Numbered from the stretch's first letter, positions 33,555-45,202 are shown. The stretch: 64,000 bases of DNA from Pohlia nutans (GCA_022496805.1 CM040088.1:29828452-29892451), one strand, 5' to 3'. Numbers and translations are program-made. Notes: generated by a model not told the origin, from the sequence alone.

Positions 33555-36282
33555 ATGGCGAGGCCGACGGTGCGATTGGGGATTCTGGGGTGCGCGGACA
33601 TCGCCCGCAAGCAGGTGCGCGGAATGCTGCTGCTTCCTTCCGAGGAGCTGCAGATCACGGCCCTGGGCAGCCGCAGCCTGCAGAAAGCGCGAGAGTTCGC
33701 CGCCAACAACCACCTCCCCTCCACCACAAAGCTGTACGGGAGCTACGAGGAGGTTCTAGACGACGACGAGGTGGACGCCGTGTACATCCCTTTGCCCACG
33801 GGCCTGCATTTGGAGTGGGTGGTGAAGGCCGCGGAGAAGAAGAAGCACGTGTTGCTGGAGAAGCCCGTGGCGCCCTCCGTGGAAGATTTCGATGCGATTC
33901 TTGCCGTGGTGGAGAAGAACGGCGTGCAGCTTATGGACGGCACCATGTTCATGCACCACCCCCGCCTAGCGCAAATGCACCGTGTGCTCCATGACCCGCA
34001 AGTCATCGGCGACCTTCGCGAGGTATGTTCTCGCAATTGCCTGTGCTGCACAAATTAGGGTTTCGGAATGCATTCTATAACCTCAGTGGAGCCTGAAGTG
34101 ATAACCATGCATCGAATATGCAGAGCCTGCGTGTAGATCTCAGATTCTTGTACTCCCTCTGTCCCATAATGACTTGCACGTAGGTTCTCTGAAATCTACC
34201 TCTTGAGGTAGATTTCAGAGAACCTACGTGTAAGTCATTATGGGACAGAGGGAGTACTTCCTTAGCTTTAACCCCTAAGCGTCCACTGTGTATATTCTGT
34301 AGTGTAGGAAAATTGGACCCCCTGCTGCAAATCATCTGTTTGTGTGAAAATGACTTCAGTTTGACACGATCGACACTGCTGATCATGTAGTATAGAACAA
34401 GAGCTTTAAAATGATGAATTGCAATTAGAAAACCGAGGTAAAATGAGAAAGTGCCACCGTTACAAAGTTCAGTGATGCAGATGGCCATATTGGGCGTTTT
34501 AGACGCTTAGAGGTTAAGATATCCTTCTTTTTAAACCCTTGATTGAGCATGATTGACCAAGATCATTGAGCTTATGTCAGGTAACGTGAAGAGTGCAGCC
34601 TTGTTATGGAAATGTACAAGTGCTCTCGCAGCTTGTCATGCTATTTCTCATAACGAGGCTCTACTTTCACGGCATCCAGTTCATAATCTCAATGAGACCT
34701 TATAATCTGTTATCTAGTTCATAATTGCAATGAAGCCTTGGCCTTATATTTTGAATGGCTGCTTACGGGTGACAAGTAGCCATTTGAGAAGAGGACTTGG
34801 GTGTCATAAACCAACTACCTTTATTCTAGTTTCTATTCTGACACTCAGTTAACTAAGATCTGTTTCTTCCACCATCATCCATAGCATCTTCATTGAAATT
34901 ATGTTAGATAACTCAAATGAGGAGCCTTCATACATCCTTCATCGCGTGCGCATCTCAACATGTTCTACTTTCACAATAAGACTCCAGATTTGACTTACCT
35001 AGTACGTTGTACAATATGTACTATTTTCACAACAAGGCTCCAGATTTGAGTTACTCCCTCTGTTCCGAAATTAACAACACCTCCTTGAATTCAGCACAGT
35101 GTTGGGAACACTGCTGGATTCTTGGAGGTGTTGTTAATTTCGGAACAGAGGGAGTACTTATTATGTTGTACAATATGTTGATTTGAGTTACCTAGAACCT
35201 CCTTGAATTTGCCCCTGGTTTTCCTGGCTTACGCTTTGGAGCAGTAGGGGGTGCCAAAGCTTGCAAGTTCCTGCTCCATGCTGTGCAGAGGTATTAGCAA
35301 ACTAGGCACAACGTGCTTCTTCTGTCAGGCTCAAAGGAGTAGCCTTATTATCAGTTAACACCGTATGCGTCACAAGTGCACATGCACTGTAAAAGGTGCA
35401 CGTGACAAAATTTTGATTATAAATTTGAGTTAGTGATCACTAACCCTCCTATTATGCGATCTAAAGAATGTGCTATGAATTGAAGGGAATTGGCATCATC
35501 AACTCCATTGTTGTGCAGATATATAAATTGTGTTTTTTTAAATGCAAAAGAAAAGTGCACATTGTGTGTGCACTTTCAACAAAACTGGTGTAAGTTGTGC
35601 AATTCTTCACATGAATCTGCCTCTGGCTTTTCCTGCTGAATCAATGGTGGTGGGGCTATGGCAGGTGGTTGTCGTGTTCATCACCGATCTAGGAGTGAAA
35701 GAAGGATGGACGAGTGATGTGCGAGGGCAGCCTCACCTGGACGGGCTGGGAGCGTTAGGCGACATCGGCTGGTACTGCAGTCGCCTCATCCTATGGGCGT
35801 ACGACTTCCAGCTTCCGCAATCCGTCACGGCGCACGCAGGCTCGAAGCTCTCGAGCACGGGAGTGCTCACCGCGTGCGGGGCTACGTTCGAGTGGGCCGA
35901 CGGCCGCCTCGCCACCTTCCGGTGCTCCTTCTTGGGCGACATGGTGATGAAAGGCGTGTGTGCTGGCACCAAAGGCACACTGGAAATCAATGACTTCGTC
36001 ATCCCCCAGAACGAGCACAAATGCTCCTTCCAAGTCAAGCAAGCGGCCACTTGGGAAGATCGGTCTGTCGGCTGGCGCGCCTCCGAGCATTTGCACCATG
36101 TCCAGACCTCGCTTCCCCAGGAGGCTCTCATGGTGCAGGCATTTGCCAAGCTTGTGAGCAACATCAAGAGTGGATCTGGTTCAGTGGATCCCTTTTGGGC
36201 CTCCCTTGCTAGGAAGACCCAGGTGTTGCTCAGTGCTGTGAAAACGTCCATCGAAAGCAACTGTAAGACCATCTCTCTCTGA
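33555..36282 (+). CDS. Gfo/Idh/MocA-family NAD(P)-dependent oxidoreductase
   Basis: Two exons, 33,555-34,022 and 35,665-36,282 (GAG/GTATGT donor, GGCAG acceptor, phase 0), give 361 residues. That is close to plant members such as Arabidopsis At4g09670. The N-terminal Rossmann fold shows RLGILGCADIARK (residues 7-19), then GSRSLQKA, YIPLPTGLH (77-85) and the family motif LLEKPVAP (K103). The second exon opens the C-terminal substrate domain with LDGLGALGDIGWYC (D189, Y193 in the catalytic-motif position), and later CSFLGDM and GTKGTLEINDFVIP. It ends CKTISL. Plant members are presumed cytosolic sugar-derivative or diol dehydrogenases; the substrate is not known. ATG 33,555 is chosen because the frame upstream has no ATG. 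The 1,642-bp intron carries two Stowaway-like and one TTAA MITE. Confidence 0.92.
34153..34254. mobile_element. Stowaway MITE, 102-bp near-perfect palindrome
   Basis: CTCCCTCTGTCCCATAATGA at the left is inverted at the right, and the whole element is one hairpin with about 50-base arms. TA flanks both sides (34,151-34,152; 34,255-34,256). The ends match the Stowaway consensus of Tc1/mariner MITEs. It lies in the oxidoreductase intron. Confidence 0.93.
34268..34517. mobile_element. TTAA-type MITE, 250 bp, subfamily C, in an intron
   Basis: TTAA at 34,268-34,271 and 34,514-34,517. Ends CCCCTAAGCGTCCACTG and inverted CCTCTAAGCGTCTAAAAC. Reverse partner of 21,492-21,726. It sits 12 bp from the Stowaway element. 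Confidence 0.87.
35054..35154. mobile_element. Stowaway MITE, 101 bp
   Basis: The ends CTCCCTCTGTTCCGAAATTA are inverted at the right, with TA on each side. Arms of about 35 bases include AACAACACCTCC. The interior differs from the other Stowaway copy, so the two are independent insertions in the same intron. Confidence 0.92.
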
Positions 36283-36693
36283 GGGCGAGTCCCCGTGAAG
36301 AGCCCAAGCTGGCCTCTCCCTCTTGTTTTAGTTCCTGTGAGGGCACGGGTTGGACAGGCTTGCCACTTCGTCAAACCATGGCCGATGTCTTTCAAGGACC
36401 TCCTCTCACTTTTATTAGAGGAGATTGAACAACGAACCCAACATCCATTTTTCCGTGAGGAATGGCCAGGTAAGCTTTTATGTATAAGGTGGATGACCCA
36501 ATGTACTATAAACCAAGAATATCTCCAACAGGTGTTCATTGAAAGCTTCTAATTCTATACTAGTGACAAATTTGCGTTGGTTTATAAACCATTCACTATA
36601 GTGTGACTCAGAACCCCATCGCCCACAATTCTATGTTTAGTGTACCTTCCTGGTAATGAGTGGATCTGGAAAGGGATCTGCCTGTTGTGATTT

Positions 36694-36737
36694 ATCCCAT
36701 ATGGATAGGAGACAAGGCAGGGGGATGGGGAGTATAA
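36694..36737 (+). promoter_or_regulatory. U2 snRNA promoter: USE and TATA box
   Basis: ATCCCATATGG at 36,694-36,704 fits the plant upstream sequence element (RTCCCACATCG), 70 bp before the U2 start. TATAA at 36,733-36,737 is 31 bp before it. This wide USE-TATA spacing is that of Pol II-transcribed plant snRNA genes. Confidence 0.75.
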
Positions 36738-36763
36738 GAGGGCGAGGGTGTGATTGTAGTAGT

Positions 36764-36957
36764 ATACCTTTCTCGGCCTTTTGGCTAAGATCAAGTGTAG
36801 TATCTGTTCTTATCAGTTTAATATCTGATACGGGGATCATCGATTCCCATGATATTAATCTAATTTTTCTTGGGAGCGGGGTCATCCGGTAGCTTGCTGC
36901 CCGGCCCCGCGCGTGTCGCCTTGGTCTTGCACTACCTCCTTGGCTGGCGCATCCCTC
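36764..36957 (+). ncRNA. U2: U2 spliceosomal snRNA
   Basis: It begins ATACCTTTCTCGGCCTTTTG, and GTGTAGTATCTGTTCTTATC contains the branch-point-pairing GTAGTA. A U-rich Sm-like site (AATTTTTCTTGG) follows, then a GC-rich hairpin GGCCCCGCGCGTG-type region and a 3' stem ending GGCTGGCGCATCCC. Length of about 194 nt fits plant U2 (about 196). Conserved 5' half and a proper promoter favour a functional gene. The exact 3' end is estimated, and I did not find a convincing plant 3' box. Confidence 0.85.
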
Positions 36958-37118
36958 TCCCCCTCCCCACCAGGAGGGACCCAATCGAAACCCTAAACTG
37001 CAATACGGCCCATTCACATAACCCTAAACTGCAATATGGCCCATTCACATACACCAATGCCTTGAGTCGAGTAACTTTGAGGGAATCTGTTGTCATCCAA
37101 GAAATATTAAATACCCTA

Positions 37119-37531
37119 TTAACCCTTAAACGTCAAGAGGGCCTGGGCAGGGCAGCCCGGAAGGTATCTAAATATTTTTGGAGGGAAAAAATTAAAAAAA
37201 AAAAAAAAAAAATAAAAAAAAAAAAATCCAAAAAACAGAAAAAAAACGGCTCTGCTGGCCAGCCACTGCTTCGGCACTGTTGCACTGCGGCACTTTTTCA
37301 AAAACGACTTGTACTGCCCAACTTCAACTCCTGTTCACTCCGACTACTTTGATTGCTTGTGGATGATTCCACAAGCTCCCAAATGAGGCGCAAATCAAAA
37401 ATCTAAATCGCTTTTTCAATAACTTTCCAATGCACCAATTCTCTCTTGATTTGGTTGAGAAGAACTACTTTTTTCCTCAATTATTCGTTTGTAACAAGCC
37501 CGTGGGGCTTGCTTTGACGTTTAAGGGTTAA
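37119..37531. mobile_element. TTAA-type MITE, 413 bp, subfamily E
   Basis: TTAACCCTTAAACGTCAAGAG at the left and TTTGACGTTTAAGGGTTAA at the right, with TTAA on both sides. Opposite orientation to 48,309-48,704. It contains a broken poly-A tract (37,196-37,226). Confidence 0.88.
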
Positions 37532-37591
37532 ACGCGTGATGAAAAGGAACGCAATGCAAGAAAAGAGCATGGTTCTACTTGTGGCAGTGTA

Positions 37592-38011
37592 AGGTAGGAT
37601 GTCCCAAAACCACAACCTCCCCCAATTATGACATGTAGACCTTTCTTAGGGCCACCACAATTGAGACTCAAAACCGCCAATTTTACTATTCAAGTAGACC
37701 AATGGCATGCCAAGAGTAGACCAATGGCATGCCAAGCATTGCGAAGAAATAGTTGGTGGTTTTGGGTATCATTGTGAGTGAAAATTAGTACCACATGGTG
37801 TGCACATGGGGAAACCTAGAGGCCTGATTTGGGTGGCAAAGTTCTTTTCACTTCGAAATTTTGTATCAATTTGAATATTGGGAATTAATTTGTGAAAATT
37901 TATACATTCCGTAAGAAATCTTCTTCCAAATGACCGAAAAATATTTCTCATAAATAACCTTGTTAAAATGAGGGCATATTCTTAAGTTGGTGGTTTTAGG
38001 ACATCCTACCT
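37592..38011. mobile_element. mariner/Stowaway-like MITE, 420 bp, TA target
   Basis: AGGTAGGATGTCCCAAAACC at the left is inverted at the right (GGTTTTAGGACATCCTACCT), with TA on both sides. A 21-base segment GTAGACCAATGGCATGCCAAG is tandemly doubled inside (37,696, 37,717). Confidence 0.7.
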
Positions 38012-38151
38012 TAATGCAATTGCACAGTGCTTGAAAAGTAGTTGCAGCAAGAAAAGGTAAGGCTTTGAATATTCTTTTATTCTTGGTTTTACCTTCCTTT
38101 ATTACGGGAACGCAGATGCAAGTGCGGCAGGGGCTTGGTGTGAATGGGCCA

Positions 38152-38325
38152 TAAGCGATGATGGCGAGACTTATTTCTCAGTACCGGTATTATATAGGCA
38201 GCGATATTTTATGTCACCATGAATAAGAGAAGGTGGCTTGTTTGAGTAGAGATTGCTATTACGTTGTGATCATTTCGTTGTGCACATTAGGATTAGGGTT
38301 TACGTTTATAAGGTGAATTCTGGTT

Positions 38326-38361
<36 letters not shown>

Positions 38362-41300
38362 TCTTCAACATCACGTCACGGAGTTTGTTAGACTCGTTAG
38401 TATGTGAAATCAGAACCTATCATCTGAGTTTAGCTCTGGAGTAAATCCTCTTTCTTGATATGATTTGCTTGAGTTGATATGATTTGGGCAAGGTGACACT
38501 GTAGACCTGAAGCTTCCATTTATAATTTCTTGAGCTATTTCGGCAAATTCTGAAGCAAAGACGAGTCATAGTCAAAATGCTCTTAGCAAACACATTGAAT
38601 AACACTTCATTAATTAGAGTCACAATTAGTTCACTAGGTAAATTAAAAAATTTCCAATGATCACTACATTTAGAGTATTACATTTCAACTGAATGTCAGC
38701 CATAGATTGTCAATATCTTATTTGTAATCAAATTCCAAAACAATTTTGAATTTTAGGTTTCAAATTTTATACAAAGATATTGGTGATAGCAATCATAGAT
38801 CTAATTGTATGGATAGAATCTAAATTTTATAATGTACAACTTTTATTCATATATCAAGCTCAAAATCCCTCTTAGTTGCATTTTATAATGCATCTTTGCA
38901 GATCTCCAAATCTGAAGAGGGGTGTGGTCTTTTACAGGTTAAGGAAGGTGATTTTTTTATTTTGTTTTGTATAGAACGTCGAGATCTCTTGAACCGTGCA
39001 CCCGTTGGCTGTGTTCTTGGTACTTTCTTGAAAGCTCTCAACAAAAAGGATGCACCAAAGTCGTTTCGTCGCATTTGGACCTATGGTGTGAGAGTTAGGG
39101 ATTTTTAATCAAAATTCATCACCATAAATTGAATTAAATTATGAATAATAGAATATGGAAGTTTTGATGTCATTCTTGCATCGTTCGAAAGCTCTCAACG
39201 AGAAGAGGTGTATCAAAGTTGTTTTGTAGTTTTCGGAACTACGGTGTGGAAGTTATGGATTTTTAATTGAAATTTGTCACCATAAATTGAATTCAATTAT
39301 GGAAATTTATTCTAAAAAATAAATAAATAGTAGAAGCATGGTTTCAATTTTTCTTTGAAAAGTTACAATAATTTCAAATCTTGACAAAAGAATGTTTTTT
39401 TTTTTTATAACTTGTAAAGACATGTAATAGCATTTGTAAAAAAGATACGAAAATAAGTTCCATTCATGTTTGGTGGCAAATTCAAGGATATTGAATTTAA
39501 ATACATAGTCATGGGCTCCATCCTTGAGGGATTCTAAATTGTTGCTAAGAACATTTGCACATTTGCCCTCTAAAACTCATACGTTGAAATTACAAATTTA
39601 TATTTGAAGAGTACTTTGACTTAAAGTTCCCCACCCTCACATACCAAATGTGTTAATCATATATCAATGAACCAATCACAAATAGAATGTAAAATATATT
39701 CAACTAATGTTACGTTTAAAGGGCCATTATTCAACACGATAGGACTAAAGCTCTCAAGGTATATTGGGAAGGGCATTGAACATTTTTCTCACTGTACAGG
39801 GAGAACTGGCGGCTTCTTATTGAAATGAGCCAATTCGTTCCTCAAATAGCGAGTTCAAACTAAAAAAATTGTTTTTATTCTTGTTTTTTTGGAGCGAATT
39901 TGAGTTATCCTTAAAGTCACCTTGAGTTAAATAAGATACCATGAGTTTTCTTTAATATACTCTTATTCGTGCACTCCTAATAGTTATAAGGAGCTGAGTG
40001 GTCTCTCAATTAGAACCTTTATTAAGTGTGAAAGAACTTTGTAGTTTCTAAAATAAAATAAAAACTTTTTAATTTTGCCTCCTTTCTTGATGGCAAATTT
40101 TTTTCCTTGAATTTGAAGACCACCAAGTTCTTACACACCTAATAATGACTCTAATAGAGAAACTACTAATCTCTTCTATTTCAGTAGTTCCTATTTAAAG
40201 AATCAAAACTGATGATACAAGAGAGAATAAGAGGGCAAAACTCATGGTATATTGGATGACTTTAACGACAACTCTATTGAACTAAAAACTTTAAGCTAAT
40301 AGAGAAATTCACAAAGTCATTGGCTCACCCTCCCAGACTCGCACTACCCATCTTGTAAAATATAGATATTCGCAAAGCTTTTGACACAATCTCAAGAGAT
40401 AAAATGTTAGGTGTGTTGGGTTAGAATTAGAAGCCCATGAGGCTCCTTAGGACCACGATGTGCAAGGTTCAAACCTTGGCAGTGGTATTATTCCGGACAT
40501 GTGGTCTAATATCAACCGGGCTTCGGTGCCTTCCCCAGTGGCGCGCCTTGACACGGGACCAAACCCAGTCACCCAAGATAACTTGTCGGAAATAAAACTC
40601 AATTGGTTTTTATTTCTGGCAGCAGACACTCTTTACTTTTTTGGGGATTCAAGCCAAAATTTTGTCTGGCATAGTATGGGAATCCAGAGTTTTTATGACT
40701 TTGCAGATATCTCTAATAGCCAATCAATATTTCAGAAAATATATTGTTTCAAGTAATAGAGTTAACTGAAAAGTCAGCCCAAAGAGGAAAGTTTTAGCAA
40801 ACTCGTGTTGAATTCCTCTTGAACTCATATTGAAATATAAATAGACCAAAAACTAGTCTATGATGAGTTGGGAGACAATTTAAAGCAAGCCACTGTCATT
40901 ATTCTCCACACCTAGCAATGACTCCCACACCTTTTACCAAAGCTCCAAGCCCATGGCCCACAAGGGGACAATCTATGACACGCCATTATTCAACCTAAGT
41001 ATAGCTCAAGAAAGAGGTTAGAAGTAGAGCAAAAAGGGAGGTTAGATGGGCTTCTTTTCGGTTAACTCAAATAACTGAAACATATCCGTGAAGAACCAAT
41101 TAATAATAAAGAACTTCAATTTTGGCTGATTTGGCTCAATTTCGCCCCCAGACCCTGCACAGTGTGGATGCTCTAATCAGGGAAGAAAATCTGGAAAATT
41201 GTCAATCCATGAACGCTAATTTAGCTATCATTTAGAATGTTGAGATAGAACATCATTCTGTACGGACGAGAGGTACTATGTGCAACTGTGTGATTAAGGC

Positions 41301-41496
41301 CACAAAATGAATTAGAACAGTGATCCAGTCACTAGAAAAGTAAACAGTCAATCAAATAGTACCGTGTAATCCGTGTATCAGATGAAATCTGATTCAATGC
41401 TCTTGATGATAACCTTTTTGATGTCTGAAGGTTCAACTGATGATGTAATCATCTGTTGTAATGGAAATCTTATATAGTAGCTCATACCCTTCCCCC
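38152..41496. repeat. Repeat-rich intergenic DNA
   Basis: A 34-base poly-T lies at 38,327-38,360. 38,610-38,910 is a copy, in reverse, of the element starting at 63,499. 38,980-39,310 is the third relative of the 830-4390 repeat. 40,411-40,620 looks like a SINE: GTTGGGTTAGAA (A-box-like), GGTTCAAACCT (B-box-like, 40,466) and a T-rich tail. No gene was recognised. Confidence 0.55.
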
Positions 41497-42583
41497 TTAA
41501 CCCTTTAACGTCCTAATTCAACACTGTTTTCAAAGATTCGTTATAAAATGTTTGATGAAAAACAAAAATGGAGTTCATGTACAGTGGGGTACCAATCAAA
41601 ATGTCGTTTTCGAATTCGCAGTGAGAAAAATTTCAGTACTGCCAACTTTGAAAGCCTCCCGAGAGCTCAAAAACTAGTATTTTACCACGAAATTTTTACC
41701 AAAGAATTATATTTAAGTTAATTATATGTGTGCCAAATTTCAAGGCCAAAGGATTCACCAAAAAAAAGTTATTCAAAATCTACCAACATTGGTAGCTGTG
41801 GAATTTTTTTCACTGCTGCCAACTTTGACAGCCTCCCAAAGATTGAATATTTTTTGTTTTGCCATGAAATTCTTGGAACAAAGACCTCTTTATGTTAATA
41901 ACATATGATAAAAATTTCATGGCCAAAAGATTAATACAAAAAAAGATATTAACAATCTACCAACATGCCCTCTAGGTTACAAGCAGTGATTGAGGCAAAA
42001 GGAGGACATACACGTAAATATTTTTTTTTGTATAAATTTTTTGACCTTGAAATTTGGCATGAATGTTGTTATCATAAAGAGCATGTTGTGCCAAAAATTT
42101 CATGGTAAATAAACAAATTCTCAACCGTTGGGAGGGTGTCAAAGTTGGTGTCAAAGTTGGTGTCAAAGTTGGTAGATATGTTGCCTCAATCACATGTTGG
42201 TAGATTGTTAATATCTTCTTTTGTATTAATCTTTTGGCCATGAAATTTTTATCATATGTTATTAACATAAAGAGGTCTTTGTTCCAAGAATTTCATGGCA
42301 AAACAAAAAATATTTAATCTTTGGGAGGCTGTCAAAGTTGGCAGCAGTGAAAATTTTTCCACAGCTACCAATGTTGGTAGATTTTGAATAACTTTTTTTT
42401 TGGTGAATCTTTTGGCCTTGAAATTTGGCACACATATAATTAACTTAAAGATAATTCTTTGGTAAAAATTTCGTGGTAAAATACCAGTTTTTGAGCTCTC
42501 GGGAGGCTTTCAAAGTTGGCAGTACTGAAATGTTTCTCACTGCGAATTCGAAAACGACATTTTGATTGGTACCCCACTGTACA
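41497..42583. repeat. 1-kb inverted repeat built from 190-bp modules
   Basis: The left arm 41,578-41,967 and right arm 42,193-42,583 are near-perfect inverted copies of about 390 bases with a 225-base spacer. Each arm holds two diverged modules ending in CTACCAACATTGG or CATGTTGGTAG. The spacer holds a fifth, plus GTGTCAAAGTTG repeated three times. The left flank begins TTAACCCTTTAACGTCC, a TTAA-type terminus; no right terminus was found. A transcript would fold into a long hairpin. Confidence 0.88.
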
Positions 42584-44041
42584 AAGCAAAGTTGTAAATG
42601 TCAATGTGAAGATCACATTTGTACGGTTGGATTCATCATTGTTTTTTATTAATATTTTAAAATTAATTTTAATTCCTACTGATAGCTGTAGCTTGGGTTT
42701 GATGTGACGCCCTCGTTATTAGGGGAGCCTCCATGGGCCACCCGTACCCGCTCTACAGAATGGTGCCGACACTCTTCCCCATCTCCCCATGCACAGTTAT
42801 TGAGATATACTTGTTTTCTCAGCCCTGTAGAGGGCCTCCACAGTTTGACAGTGCGAGGCTATACAATGTAGTGTAGGGGAGCTAATGTTGTACACAATTT
42901 CTGACAGGAAAATGTCGCCATCTCATGTGATTTGCCCAAGGTAAGTGAGTTCCAGCTCATGGTGAATATGCACTTTTCCTATTTATTTTAATGGCCTTGT
43001 GACACGTTTTTGTAAAAAAAGCATTGATTTCAAGTACAACAACTTTTGCCCACCAATGGGAACCCCCTTCCCTGTCCTACCGTCATGATTGTCCAAGTTC
43101 ACTTACTTGAGTGAGTATAGGGGATTGTTCATTCCCTTAGCACGTAAGTACACATTTAAATGTAATCGAAGGTCCCCTTCATGACTTCTGAAGGGGCCCT
43201 CTATTGGGCTCCTTTTTTCTCTAATGGTTGACCCGCTTTCAATGTAGGCTAGCTCAAACCAAAAGCCACACCTACCCTCAAGAGTGGGTTCACTTTTTTT
43301 CTTTATTTATATTTCCACTATCAACAGTAGAGTCAACCGAAAAGAGTGTCTCAAAGTGGAAACTCACCTCATACTCACCTTCAACTTGTTTTCAGTTCAA
43401 AAAGACGGCAAAACTAGTCTATGGTGAGTTGGAGAATAATCTAAAGCAAGACCCTGCGCCACTATGGGGCGTGGAACTCGTGACCTCTCCAATGCTAGAG
43501 GAGAGTTCCCATCCACTCCCCCAAGCCAAGAGCCCCGACTATGGGGACTATTCATGAACAATGGTTATCCGAAAATTTAATTATAGAGAGGAACTTCTCT
43601 TCAACTCCTCTTCAACTCCTCTTCTGTTTTCGGTTAGCTCAAGTGTTAGTAAACTTTGCAAAAAATATATTTCCACCATGAAAAGTAGTAAGAGACTTTG
43701 CAAAAAATTAGGTGTCACCATTTCAAGACTAGGCCATCGTGGGGACACACAAGATCCCTGACACCCACTTTCCAATGAATAGTGCCCAAGCTCACCCGTT
43801 GTCACAGAGAGGGCACGGGTCTCCTATGGGGAGAGGCTCTTACTAGCAATGTGAAAGCATTTTTTAGTAGATGTTGTTACTATTTATCATGGCTCAAAAA
43901 GCCTTGTGTGCCCAAAAACAACCAAAAAAGAAAGAAAAAAGAAAAATCCGGTCCATCCAAATGAAGAACAGGAATCCAAGTAAGAATAAGGCGAATGACC
44001 AGCGTCACGGTCTCGGCATTCAACACAAGCAGACCAAAAGC
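42584..44041. other. Intergenic DNA with a dispersed repeat
   Basis: 43,412-43,640 matches 11,133-11,345 (AAACTAGTCTATGGTGAGTT...GAGAGTTCCC) and is the best copy of that family here. Nothing else recognised. Confidence 0.5.
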
Positions 44042-44280
44042 TTAACCCTCAAAGGACCAAAGACTCATGGTTTCAAAATGACAAATTCAATCAATCATAT
44101 TCTGGAAAATATAATTTTGATGGGACCAAATTTTAAATCATTGGGATCAGTGGAAAACATAGCATGTGTTCGTCCAAAAACATCTAATTTTGAACAAAAG
44201 GAAGTTCACATAAGACCTACTCAAAACTACTTAAAGAAACATGAGGCCCAATTTGGGCTTCTTGGTCCTTTAGGGGTTAA
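44042..44280. mobile_element. TTAA-type MITE, 239 bp
   Basis: TTAACCCTCAAAGGACCAAAG at the left and CTTGGTCCTTTAGGGGTTAA at the right, with TTAA on both sides. The interior matches the interrupted copy at 11,885-12,240. Confidence 0.87.
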
Positions 44281-44590
44281 TCATTCCAGATGTTTTAAAG
44301 CTATGTTTGATGGCAATGATTATAAATCTCCCGGCAATCCCACCATGAACCTAGACTTGTAAAGTTTAGACCAAAAATTCAATAATCGAGGCTGAGGTGT
44401 TTCAGATGGACTGTAGATTCTTACCGAGAATCACTCTTCAATATGCGGCATGCTCATGAGTAGTTCAATCCTTTACTGAAAGCCCGAGAGTAGTACCACT
44501 GTTCAGCGATCAAACGTTCAGCTGCCAATCTGCCATTCAACAGAAACCTTGAAAAGATTGCATCCCGGATGCATATTCCGCACCCCTGGC

Positions 44591-44751
44591 CACGTGTGCA
44601 GATTGATAATAAAAAATATGACGCGGCGATTCCTGTGGGCCATCCTGTCAAAAGTCAATAGGCAAATTTAGACCCAGGCACATGATTGCCCACATTTGCA
44701 TGGACAAAGAAAGACTTGTCTGTCGATCAGTTTTTCGAACGAGGCTTGACT
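44591..44751. promoter_or_regulatory. G-box and W-box-like sites upstream of the WRKY gene
   Basis: CACGTG lies at 44,591-44,596. GTCAAAAGTCAA at 44,647-44,658 contains two TTGAC cores on the - strand, and TTGACT lies at 44,746-44,751. The sites are 450-610 bp before the WRKY start codon. Paired W-boxes suit WRKY auto- or cross-regulation. This is motif evidence only. Confidence 0.4.
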
Positions 44752-45202
44752 CATGCAACAACGCTACTCCATAACTTGAATAATAATTATACTAACCTTA
44801 GACCTCTACCGACTACTCGTTCGTCTGTTACATACAGTATCCCGCCACTGACGCCATTGTTTCAGTATTTGCACAGCCAGCGCTGGATGAGTCGTCTCCC
44901 CAGCGTTTCGGTCCTGGAACCATCAGAACTACACCACCTGGATGTTCTTCATATTCCTGTGGCAAAGTTGCGACACTGAATTGTGACCCAATCTGTAGGA
45001 ATGCAAGTGGTTGCTAGCTTCGCCCTTAACGCTCCGTTTGTGAGACGCTTGTTGGCTTGCTAGGGAATATTTGGGGCCGGATGGACGACACACTAAGAGT
45101 GATGATAGACAGAGTAGTTTGCTTGAGCTCTGAATGACTTCAGGGTCAGACAGACTAGTGTAGAATTGGTCGGAAGGTGAAGGAGGGAAGGCAGGAGTTG
45201 TG

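Larger units (their letters stand above)
37037..38151. mobile_element. Harbinger-like element with two nested MITEs
   Basis: The left end TGGCCCATTCACATACACC and the right end inverted TGGCCCATTCACACCA match the ends of 23,439-23,744. The left end is duplicated 30 bp upstream (37,007). It encloses the TTAA element 37,119-37,531 and the TA-flanked element 37,592-38,011. Target duplications do not match (ATA versus TAA), so the pairing is less secure than at 23,439. Confidence 0.5.

Noticed and set aside
33590..33994. 134-residue + frame overlapping the oxidoreductase exon
   Set aside because: Shadow of the GC-rich first exon in another frame; the frame encoding the Rossmann motifs is the real one.
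21521..34488. Similar peptides MAICITELCN... at 21,521 (+) and 34,488 (-)
   Set aside because: Both are translations of the two copies of subfamily C MITE, not a shared protein.
35733..36539. 268-residue - strand frame
   Set aside because: Antisense of oxidoreductase exon 2, with no domain of its own.
41972..42268. 98-residue frame with LTPTLTPTLTP repeat
   Set aside because: Translation of the short tandem repeat in the hairpin spacer; no support as a gene.
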